64,000 nt of DNA from Bacillus sp. FJAT-28004. GTDB taxonomy: Bacteria; Bacillota; Bacilli; Paenibacillales; Paenibacillaceae. Shown here in pieces: positions 25,616 through 32,661 of this stretch. A program made the translations under genes and the position numbers. The notes beneath the pieces are model-generated. The model made no database searches. It was not told the origin of the DNA and was given only the letters and a program-made list of their open reading frames with translations. Position 1 is the stretch's first letter. Each line of letters starts with the position of its first letter. The stretch lies in assembly GCF_001280845.1 (NCBI RefSeq), contig NZ_LGHP01000002.1, positions 837,439 through 901,438 of the forward strand, in the 5' to 3' direction.

Positions 25616-26185
25616 ATGGAAAGTTTAAAGCAACGTATTTTAGCAGAATCATCCGTATTGTCTAGTAATGTACTGCGGATGGACGCTTTGATCAACCACC
25701 AGGTCGACCCAGCATTGACAATGGAAATGGGACAAGAGTTTGCCAGACGCTTCGCGGAGGAGCAAATTACGAAAGTTATAACGGTGGAGTCATCGGGAAT
25801 ACCTGCTGCCTTTGCAACCGCATATACGCTAGGTGTACCGCTTGTATTCGCTCGCCGCAAGAAGACTTTAATTGCTGATCCGGATGCTTATGTGGAGCGT
25901 GTTCCTTCCTTTACAAAGGGAATGGTGACTGATATTATGGTGTCCAAACAGTTTCTAACTGCTGAAGATCGGGTACTCTTTATTGATGACATTATTGCGA
26001 ATGGCGATGCAGCGCGCGGCTTGATTAAAATTATTCAGCGCTCGGGCGCAGCCTTAGTTGGTCTTGGCGTCGTTGTCGAGAAGTCATTCCAAGCTGGCGG
26101 AAGAACCTTGCGCGAACAAGGAGTTCGTGTGGAGCCGCTCGTTCGTATTTCATCGCTTGATAACGGTGAAATCAAATTCGAGTAA
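25616..26185 (+). CDS. xpt: Xanthine phosphoribosyltransferase Xpt
   Basis: Converts xanthine and phosphoribosyl pyrophosphate to XMP in purine salvage. The 189-residue length is usual. The phosphoribosyltransferase motif VLFIDDIIANGDAA lies near residue 121, and the VITVESSGIPAAFATAY region near residue 53 binds pyrophosphate. The N-terminus MESLKQRI and the segment SVLSSNVLRMDALINHQVDP are typical for Xpt. Start ATG at 25616 with GGAGG upstream. There is no pbuX permease after it, unlike in Bacillus subtilis. Confidence 0.94.
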   Translation: MESLKQRILAESSVLSSNVLRMDALINHQVDPALTMEMGQEFARRFAEEQITKVITVESSGIPAAFATAYTLGVPLVFARRKKTLIADPDAYVERVPSFTKGMVTDIMVSKQFLTAEDRVLFIDDIIANGDAARGLIKIIQRSGAALVGLGVVVEKSFQAGGRTLREQGVRVEPLVRISSLDNGEIKFE

Positions 26186-26268
26186 GATGTGGAAGTAGCA
26201 AATGTTCTTTTCGCATCCAGCATTATCGCTTATAATGATACAGAAGTGATCGAAGGGAGGCACATATT

Positions 26269-26589
26269 ATGGGGGAAATGTCTGCTGAGTTTATGTATAC
26301 AAAGCTAAGCGATGCTAAAGTCCACTTTGAGCGTGCACTAGATTGTAAACATACGGAATTTGATGATTTATATCCTTATATGATTGAGCATCCGCAATTT
26401 TTCTGGTACAAACGTTATGTCGCGTGGTCGGAGCTGCTCACGATTGTGAAGCTGTGTGACGAATTGTCTATTGAATGGCGGGATCAATTCACTGACCGCC
26501 AGGGCGAATATATCGGCAAACGAGTGATGTCATCACGCGTTTTGGACGAGTGGTATGAAACGAATGACGCCAAAGAGCATGCAGGTTAA
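26269..26589 (+). CDS. Small hypothetical protein, 106 residues
   Basis: Not recognised. The protein is acidic and rich in aromatic residues, with HPQFFWYKRYVAWSELLTI near the middle and a helical, charged remainder. No signal peptide and no membrane segment. The gene has a strong GAAGGGAGG nine bases before ATG 26269 and is followed by a terminator, so it is likely expressed as a short unit or with xpt. Confidence 0.65.
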   Translation: MGEMSAEFMYTKLSDAKVHFERALDCKHTEFDDLYPYMIEHPQFFWYKRYVAWSELLTIVKLCDELSIEWRDQFTDRQGEYIGKRVMSSRVLDEWYETNDAKEHAG

Positions 26590-26637
26590 CTTAATGAATG
26601 ACAAGTTATACCTTATTACGATTTTAATATTTTGAAG

Positions 26638-26678
26638 TAAACCTCAATGTGATGCGTCAGCATCACATTGAGGTTTTT
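26638..26678 (+). terminator. Rho-independent terminator with perfect stem
   Basis: Arms AAACCTCAATGTGATG and CATCACATTGAGGTTT around a six-base loop, then TTTC. The 16-bp stem is perfect. It ends the preceding small gene; the symmetrical A- and T-runs allow use in both directions. Confidence 0.9.
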
Positions 26679-26719
26679 CAATAGTCGTGCAGGTTAGAAT
26701 AGAAGCAGGAGGAATTGTA

Positions 26720-26959
26720 ATGATAAGCGAAGAGCAATTGGATAAATATCGTGTCAGCGGTGAGACCATAAGAGTTGTGAGAGATGCGATAGAAACAAAT
26801 GATGTCAAAGGTATCGTAGTTGCATGGGACGAATCCTCGGTGGTCATTCGCCGTCCAAATCGCCGGGTAGTGAAGCTAAGCCGTGAATATAGCTATACTC
26901 CTGCATCCGAGGATCGGCTTAACCCTTTTCCTGACGAGGATTTGCAATTGCATGAATAA
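26720..26959 (+). CDS. Small hypothetical protein, 79 residues
   Basis: Not recognised. Composition is regular and charged. The centre, VKGIVVAWDESSVVIRRPN, reads as paired beta strands, so a small SH3- or Hfq-like barrel is conceivable, but this is a guess. ATG 26720 is preceded by CAGGAGG. Its 3' end overlaps the end of the transglutaminase gene on the other strand by 41 bases. Confidence 0.6.
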   Translation: MISEEQLDKYRVSGETIRVVRDAIETNDVKGIVVAWDESSVVIRRPNRRVVKLSREYSYTPASEDRLNPFPDEDLQLHE

Positions 26960-29528
26960 CATCAAGCACTTCTTTACCGGTTCCGAGCTTATATCCCTCT
27001 GACATGTAACGGATTCGTCCTTCATCGTCCAAAACAAATAATATTGGAAACTGCTCCATCATTTTCGGAGTGATCAAGGGCTGGATGAGGTTTAGGCCAT
27101 TGTATGACTCGTCCCGATAGAATGCGGCGTTTCGAGGCAAGGCAGTATCTTGTGTCAATGAAAAGGAAGCGGTCAGCTTATCCTCCCCGGCTGCCAGTAT
27201 GACTGGGCCATCCCATGCTTCGAATTGTGAAGCAAGCTCTCGAAGCTCTCTCAGCAGATGTTTTGAAGGCTCACGATCTGGCTCGATCCAAGCAATGACT
27301 GCTCCGCGTGGCTGAACGGCTGCGTTCAAGCTAAGCGGTGGAATGAATACCTCCTTATCCATAGCATCAGCAGAGAGTGATGCTAGGATAGGGATCTCCA
27401 TATCCTTGCTGCGGAAGCACAAAACCAAATTTGTTGTTTCAGATGGTGAAATATCGAAATAAGCAAGCCGAACCCTTGCGGTACCATTCGGAAGTCTTGT
27501 TCCGGTAATCAGTCGATATTGTCCACTTACCAATTCGAAGGAATCGTCGAATACGTCCTTTTTGCCAAAGGGCAGCATCTGTGTCTGGTACATGCTCCCC
27601 GTCCAGCGAGCGATTGTGAAGTTATGGAAATAGGCAGCTTCTTGTTCAGTTGCTGAAGCGTCTCTCATAAATTGAACAAATCCTACAGCTGGCACCGAAG
27701 TGTTCATCGAACAAAAATCACCCCAATTGTCGCTCATCCAATATTGCGGCCGCAAATCAGTCGGTTCAAGGCGGGCGGGTATTCCAAAACTTCTTGCTGT
27801 TGCGATAAGTAAAATATGAAAACATAAACGATCGCCTTTTTTTAATTCAAAGCTGCCTAACGGCGTGGCAGAACCGTTATAGTGATTCATACCCTCGATA
27901 ATCTCAAACTCTTCGGTAAGACGCTCGTACATAGCTTGAGGCTGCCCGCGATAGAACTCCTTTTCTTCCTGTGAGTAATGCTCTTGGAAACGATGCTTGT
28001 AGGGTGCAATCATCTCGTAATGTACTCGAGGACAAAGAAGATACTTGCTGGAAAATTGTTTATCTAGATTTTTATCCAGACTTTCGATCAAAGGCAATGA
28101 GCTAAGTAGATGATCATTTAGTGTGATCTGAAACGTATCTGTCAAATCCTTATCATGAAGTGATTCCAGCAGCAGGAGCGGCCATTCTCCATACTTAGGG
28201 GATTGATTTTGTAAAAAAGCATAAATTTCATGGCTGTTGCCTTTTGCTTTCTGAAGCATGTTCCAAACCCGATCACCTTCTAGGGAAAGCTCTTCTGCAA
28301 GTCGAATCGACTGATCCAAGCTTACAAACGTTGCTTCATAAGCAGCACGGATATGGGCACCTTCCTGTATTCGTTCAATATTTTTCTGTTTCTCCTGTTC
28401 AGTGGCGACTGAAGTGGACTTGTTGCCCGTTGGCGGCGGGGGAATCATATCAATCTCCGAAATGCCGCTTCGTATTTCCTCTTTGCTCAAAGCAATGGTA
28501 AACTCGTTCGAGTCTTCTGTATGGATAAGCATAGAGTTCCAGCCATCTTCACCAACCGCATGAATATATAAGCTGCCAAGCCCAGTAGTTAGCGTAACTT
28601 GCCCGGCGGGATCTGTTATCTTCGTCACAATAGTAGAAAACTCGGCGTAATTATAGAGCTGAAAGTGTACTTTTGCATCGGACGGGGTACCTGCTTGATT
28701 GAGCACCTTGATCGTAATCGTCTTGTTCATTGCATAATTGTCTAGTAAATTAATTTCGGTATACCAAGGATGCTGCAGTGTTATCTCCTCGGGTCCTGAA
28801 TAGTTGGAGGGAACTCTCGTATTAACGAGCATGGCTCTTTTGGCGGGTTCACTAAACCAGCCTTGGTCTAACCTTGCTTCTGGCTCGCAAGCACCGAGAA
28901 AATGCCAGCGGCCGTCAGCCCAAGCTTCAACCCAAGCATGATTGGAATCACAATGGGCCCAGCGCGGTGTATAGCACTGCCTGGCTGGAATTCCTAGGCT
29001 GCGGAGTGCCGCAACAGCAAGTGTAGACTGCTCGCCGCAGCGGCCGAGAGTGGTACGGATGATCGTTAAGGGAGAAACAGTGCGTTGGTCGTTGCCTGTG
29101 TACGTCGCTTTTTCATGGCACCAGTAGTTGGTCTCCAAAATAGCATTTGTCATTGAAAGACCTTGCACGCGCTCGAACAATTCATGGAAAAGCAAACCTC
29201 GGATGTCTTCGATGTTCTCGTTATTGACCCGGTAAGGGAGGACGAAGTGGAAAAATAGATCATCGGGCACAGTGCTGCCCCAAGGTACTTTATTGCGAAT
29301 ATCAAGAGCGGCCCGAACATGGCTAAGAAACAGTTCACCGTTATAATCAGCTAAATCATTTAAAGGCATGTAAGCATATAAAAATTGCAGTGCAAACTTC
29401 TCCTCTTCGGATAAAGGCTGCTGAAACACACTGAATAGCTGCTCTTCCCGTAATCTGGCTAAGTTCCTCTTATAGGAGAACTTTTCTAAAACCTGTTTTG
29501 TCCAAACCGAATTCATTGTTATGATCAT
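26919..29528 (-). CDS. Large transglutaminase-like protein with thioredoxin-like C-terminus
   Basis: About 869 residues, no signal peptide. Near residue 165 is the transglutaminase-like core: the nucleophile Cys in LGRCGEQS, then SNHAWVEAW with the His, then WHFLGACEPE. The Asp usually found at this third place is missing (Gly). A carboxypeptidase-like beta domain follows (about 280-360). A second transglutaminase-like half has GDRLCFHILLIATARSFGIP near residue 620. The last 100 residues resemble a thioredoxin/TlpA fold without its CxxC. ATG 29528 with AGGAG 5 bases upstream is preferred; ATG 29516 is possible. It is divergent from the GntR/LacI regulator, so it is probably part of the glycan regulon. 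Function unknown. Confidence 0.72.
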   Translation of the reverse strand: MIITMNSVWTKQVLEKFSYKRNLARLREEQLFSVFQQPLSEEEKFALQFLYAYMPLNDLADYNGELFLSHVRAALDIRNKVPWGSTVPDDLFFHFVLPYRVNNENIEDIRGLLFHELFERVQGLSMTNAILETNYWCHEKATYTGNDQRTVSPLTIIRTTLGRCGEQSTLAVAALRSLGIPARQCYTPRWAHCDSNHAWVEAWADGRWHFLGACEPEARLDQGWFSEPAKRAMLVNTRVPSNYSGPEEITLQHPWYTEINLLDNYAMNKTITIKVLNQAGTPSDAKVHFQLYNYAEFSTIVTKITDPAGQVTLTTGLGSLYIHAVGEDGWNSMLIHTEDSNEFTIALSKEEIRSGISEIDMIPPPPTGNKSTSVATEQEKQKNIERIQEGAHIRAAYEATFVSLDQSIRLAEELSLEGDRVWNMLQKAKGNSHEIYAFLQNQSPKYGEWPLLLLESLHDKDLTDTFQITLNDHLLSSLPLIESLDKNLDKQFSSKYLLCPRVHYEMIAPYKHRFQEHYSQEEKEFYRGQPQAMYERLTEEFEIIEGMNHYNGSATPLGSFELKKGDRLCFHILLIATARSFGIPARLEPTDLRPQYWMSDNWGDFCSMNTSVPAVGFVQFMRDASATEQEAAYFHNFTIARWTGSMYQTQMLPFGKKDVFDDSFELVSGQYRLITGTRLPNGTARVRLAYFDISPSETTNLVLCFRSKDMEIPILASLSADAMDKEVFIPPLSLNAAVQPRGAVIAWIEPDREPSKHLLRELRELASQFEAWDGPVILAAGEDKLTASFSLTQDTALPRNAAFYRDESYNGLNLIQPLITPKMMEQFPILFVLDDEGRIRYMSEGYKLGTGKEVLDVIHAIANPRQEKG

Positions 29529-29565
29529 CCTCTCTCCTGGATAATGTAGGTATGTTCGAATGAAG

Positions 29566-29614
29566 TTGGTATATTTAATTTGCATTATAAAGAATTGATT
29601 TGGTATAATCAATA
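29566..29614 (+). promoter_or_regulatory. Regulator promoter with two TTGGTATA-type candidate operators
   Basis: TTGGTATATTTAAT (29566-29579) and TTGGTATAATCAATA (29600-29614) lie between the divergent transglutaminase and regulator genes. The second contains TATAAT (29604-29609), which with TTGCAT (29580-29585, 18-base spacer) forms the likely promoter of the regulator gene. A third copy, at 30856-30870, precedes the promoter of the ABC operon. The word resembles operators of HutC-type GntR regulators, for example the TTGGTATAGAC sites of NagR. The inference is autorepression by the adjacent regulator. Confidence 0.5.
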
Positions 29615-29652
29615 TAAGAAATGCATTACGGATAGACTGGAAGTGAATAAAC

Positions 29653-30795
29653 ATGCAATCCGATAACAAACCTTTGTATATGGTCATCCTTGAGGATCTC
29701 AAGGAAAAGATAAAATCAGGAGAATATTCGCCTGATCAACAACTTCCAACAGAAGTGGAATTAGCGGAGAAGTCAGGGGTTAGCCGCATTACCTCGAAAC
29801 GTGCATTGATCGAGTTGGAACGGGAAGGATTAATATACCGAAAGCGTGGGAGCGGGAGCTTCGTCAAAAAACAAGAGGTTTACATCGAATCCGATACAGG
29901 CGCCCCGAATGCCAATCGGATTATTTCGATGATTCTTCCTTATATGGCGACACATGAATCGGATTATATTACTGGAGCGTCGGACTACCTGGACGATAAA
30001 GGTTATTACTTAAGCATTCATAACAGCAATTGGAGCAGGGACAAAGAGAAAGAGCTGCTTGTTCGAATTCCTAAGAACGGTTCAAGCGGTATCATTTTGT
30101 ATCCGATTAGCACGATTAGCAATATCGATTTAATCAATGCCATATATTGGAATGACTATCCGATTGTGACGATTGATCAGTACTTTGAAGGCATTCCAAT
30201 TACGAGCGTTACTTCAAATAACTTTGAAGGCGGTTATGCAATAGCTAAACAGCTGCTTGAGTTTGGTCATGAGCGAATTGCCTTTGTTTCCAGCATTAGC
30301 ATCGAATTTCGCAGCTCCGTACGCGATCGGTATCAAGGCTACTGCAATGCGTTGAAGGATTACAAAATTCCGATTGATCCGGATTTAATCGTTTCGGATT
30401 TCTATAGACAGGTCGATGAAACAAACAGCAAAACATTTTATAAATCAATGATTTCTTCGCTTATTCAGGATGGCGTAACGGCGATTCAAGTCGAGCATGA
30501 TCACCTTGCAGTAGAGCTCCTTAAAAACGCACTCGAAATGGGGCTGCAGGTTCCGGGGCAGCTTTCAATTGCGGGCTTCGACGATCATATTATTGCGCAG
30601 CATGTCGAGGTTCCGCTTACGACTGTAGCCCAAGACTATAACGAAATTGGCCGGAAAGCGGCTGAATTAATCGTTAATCGAATTGAACGAGCGGATTTCT
30701 CGCCGCAAAAAATACAAGTTCCCGTTCGCATGGTGGAAAGAGAGTCTATGGGCATACACACGGTAGATGATCAAGCCTCAGTCAAAACGGTATAG
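29653..30795 (+). CDS. Transcription regulator, GntR DNA-binding domain with LacI-type sensor (AraR-like)
   Basis: A 380-residue regulator with a GntR-type winged helix at residues about 5-75 (LPTEVELAEKSGVSRITSKRAL, then GLIYRKRGSGSFV) joined to a LacI-type sugar-binding domain (about 95-365; features are GGYAIAKQLLEFGHERIAFVS and LSIAGFDDH). This fusion is the AraR architecture, in which sugar binding releases DNA. The gene lies immediately upstream of the sugar ABC operon and divergent from the transglutaminase gene, so it probably senses a product of the transported glycan. The ligand is unknown. Start ATG at 29653; a weak GGAAG precedes it. Confidence 0.88.
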   Translation: MQSDNKPLYMVILEDLKEKIKSGEYSPDQQLPTEVELAEKSGVSRITSKRALIELEREGLIYRKRGSGSFVKKQEVYIESDTGAPNANRIISMILPYMATHESDYITGASDYLDDKGYYLSIHNSNWSRDKEKELLVRIPKNGSSGIILYPISTISNIDLINAIYWNDYPIVTIDQYFEGIPITSVTSNNFEGGYAIAKQLLEFGHERIAFVSSISIEFRSSVRDRYQGYCNALKDYKIPIDPDLIVSDFYRQVDETNSKTFYKSMISSLIQDGVTAIQVEHDHLAVELLKNALEMGLQVPGQLSIAGFDDHIIAQHVEVPLTTVAQDYNEIGRKAAELIVNRIERADFSPQKIQVPVRMVERESMGIHTVDDQASVKTV

Positions 30796-30822
30796 ACAAT
30801 CTAATAATCTCGTCATTCAATT

Positions 30823-30853
30823 AAAAAAGCTGGCCATTCGGGCTAGCTTTTTT
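30823..30853 (+). terminator. Terminator after the regulator gene
   Basis: AAAAAAGCTGGCC and GGGCTAGCTTTTTT pair around a short loop. The stem is close to perfect and ends in a run of Ts. Confidence 0.88.
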
Positions 30854-30855
30854 AA

Positions 30856-30870
30856 TTGGTATAACTAATA
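30856..30870 (+). promoter_or_regulatory. Third TTGGTATA-type candidate operator
   Basis: TTGGTATAACTAATA. Its core TTGGT-ATA-ACTAA is nearly palindromic. It lies about 30 bases before the -35 box of the ABC operon promoter and matches the two sites in front of the regulator gene. Confidence 0.45.
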
Positions 30871-30901
30871 ATTTATTTTATTATATTAAGTATATTCATT
30901 G

Positions 30902-30930
30902 TTTACAAAAAATAGGATTGCGATTATAAT
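30902..30930 (+). promoter_or_regulatory. Sigma-A promoter of the first glycan ABC operon
   Basis: TTTACA (30902-30907), a 17-base spacer, then a perfect TATAAT (30925-30930). The predicted start of transcription lies about 250 bases before the first gene, so the message has a long leader. Apart from a possible cre site near 31064, I recognise nothing in the leader; a frame over 30899-31153 in it is not convincing as a gene. Confidence 0.75.
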
Positions 30931-31063
30931 AACTTTTGTAAGCAGGCTAAAAGATATATCTAATTACATAGCTAAGTCGGAGTCGAAAAAGCGACGAGTT
31001 GCGTCTCGAAAACGATCCGAATGTGCAGCAATGGATATATCGGTTATTTTTGCTTGCAATGAA

Positions 31064-31077
31064 TGTAAGCGCTTTAT
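31064..31077 (+). promoter_or_regulatory. Candidate CcpA cre site in the leader
   Basis: TGTAAGCGCTTTAT matches the cre consensus TGWAANCGNTNWCA except at position 13 and the last base. It lies downstream of the predicted transcription start, a place where bound CcpA acts as a roadblock. Carbon repression of the glycan operon is therefore likely but not shown. Confidence 0.5.
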
Positions 31078-31188
31078 AACTGGTTTTAATATGCCGTTAA
31101 GGAGGGCTGTTCGGTATTGCTGTCTAAAGCGTTTCGTAATCATGTCTTTTTAAAATTTCAATCCAATATGAATGATGGGGGATTTTAA

Positions 31189-32595
31189 ATGAAAAAGCTA
31201 AAATTACGCTCGTTTGCAATCATTGCTTTAATACTCATGGTTTCGATTGTAGGTTGCTCCGGTAAAAATGCTGCTAACAGCAATCAAGGTAAAGAAACGA
31301 ATGCGGTTTCTCCGACAAATGCTGAACCAACAACCGAGGCGACTGTAGCGCCGGAAGAAAACAAATACGATTTAAAGGGACAGACGATTAAAATCGGCGT
31401 GTGGTACGACGGAGCGGATCCAAGATTAGTAGAAGAAAAAGGTCCCGCAGAAGAAGCACAAATTAAATTGATTGAGGCTGCCGAACAGAAATATAACGGA
31501 AAAATTGAATTTGTAAAGTTCGGCGATTATGGAAAGTATATTGAAAATTTCACGACGACCTCCCTCTCAGGTACACCGTTTGCGGATATCGTTCGGATCG
31601 AGCTGTTCTGGGCGTTTCCACAGCTCGTGAAAAAGGAATTCATTCAGCCAGTTGACGAGTTTTTGGATTTGAATGATCCGAAATATATTAGCTGGATGAA
31701 GCTTGGAGGAAGTTATGACGGCAAGCAATACGGAATGACGGATTCAGCTCCTTCTCCTTACGGCATGTTTTATAACAAAACGTTGGTTCAGAAGCTTGGC
31801 TTAGAGGATCCATACGAGCTTCAGCAAAAAGGTGAATGGACATGGGATAAATTCCGTGAATTCGCAAAAAGCGCAACGAAGGATACAGACGGCGACGGAA
31901 AAACAGATGTATTCGGCGTAGCGGGTGCTTACGGCAAAGTGAAAGCGTTTGCGGAGCAGATGGTCTACACGAACAACGGGTCTCTGGATAAGGATGCAAG
32001 CGGACAATTCAAGTTCTCCATGAACAGCGAAAATACGATTGAATCCTTGCAGTTCATTTCTGATCTCTTCAATACGGATAAATCGATTATGCAGCCGGTT
32101 CCTGAAGATGCAGCGAAAGAATTCATCGCCGGTAAAGGCGTTATCTATGCAGGCTTCAGTTGGGAGCTTGGCACGTTTGTGGATAGTATGAAGGATCAAG
32201 AACTTGGCTATGTTTTCTTCCCGAAAGGACCAAAGGCTGATCGTTACGTATCCTACACACCATTTGGCAATATGTTCATGGTCGCGAAATATTCGAAAAA
32301 CGCTGAGGTTGCTGTGAAGATTCTTGATGAAATCAGTCTCCACGAAGAAGGCAGAAAGCTGGCTAATGAGTCGTGGGAAACTTCTTATCCAAGCAAAGAA
32401 TCGCTGGATACACGCAAGCAAATGGCTGAGAACATTGAATATATCTCGTATTATGGCATACAAGATGGCGAGAAGCTGTTTGAGGGTGTCGTCAAAGAAA
32501 TTACGGAAGACAAAGTATCGCCGTCCACTGCCGTTGACAAAATCAAACCGCAATTTGAAGCGAACATGAACAAATTGCTTGAAGACAGCAAATAA
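31189..32595 (+). CDS. Sugar ABC importer, receptor lipoprotein (family 1 solute-binding protein)
   Basis: A 468-residue extracellular receptor. Signal peptide with lipobox SIVGC (Cys about residue 23), then a Thr/Glu-rich linker. The mature part begins KGQTIKIGVWYDG and has typical segments GTPFADIVRIELFW, SPYGMFYNKTLVQKLGL near residue 195 and a calcium-loop-like TKDTDGDGKTDVFGV near residue 225. It should bind an oligosaccharide and hand it to the two downstream permeases. It is the first gene of the long operon; a strong hairpin follows its stop and may raise its expression above that of the next genes. A paralogue lies at 56694. Confidence 0.9.
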   Translation: MKKLKLRSFAIIALILMVSIVGCSGKNAANSNQGKETNAVSPTNAEPTTEATVAPEENKYDLKGQTIKIGVWYDGADPRLVEEKGPAEEAQIKLIEAAEQKYNGKIEFVKFGDYGKYIENFTTTSLSGTPFADIVRIELFWAFPQLVKKEFIQPVDEFLDLNDPKYISWMKLGGSYDGKQYGMTDSAPSPYGMFYNKTLVQKLGLEDPYELQQKGEWTWDKFREFAKSATKDTDGDGKTDVFGVAGAYGKVKAFAEQMVYTNNGSLDKDASGQFKFSMNSENTIESLQFISDLFNTDKSIMQPVPEDAAKEFIAGKGVIYAGFSWELGTFVDSMKDQELGYVFFPKGPKADRYVSYTPFGNMFMVAKYSKNAEVAVKILDEISLHEEGRKLANESWETSYPSKESLDTRKQMAENIEYISYYGIQDGEKLFEGVVKEITEDKVSPSTAVDKIKPQFEANMNKLLEDSK

Positions 32596-32614
32596 AATTT
32601 TGTTAAAACTCTCG

Positions 32615-32642
32615 GCAGGCTCTTATTCATTAGAGAGCCTGC
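32615..32642 (+). terminator. Intercistronic hairpin after the receptor gene
   Basis: GCAGGCTCT (32615-32623) and AGAGCCTGC (32634-32642), a perfect 9-bp stem. There is no T-run, so it is more likely a message-stabilising or attenuating hairpin than a full terminator. The second cassette has a hairpin at the same place. Confidence 0.6.
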
Positions 32643-32661
32643 TAGGGAGGAGGGGGACACG

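Noticed and set aside
30899..31153. 84-codon frame in the leader of the first cassette operon
   Set aside because: It starts before the predicted transcription start, has no ribosome binding site, and its translation is rich in odd residues.
31801..32553. 250-codon minus-strand frame under the receptor gene
   Set aside because: It is the mirror of a well-supported receptor gene, has no ribosome binding site, and its translation resembles no protein type.
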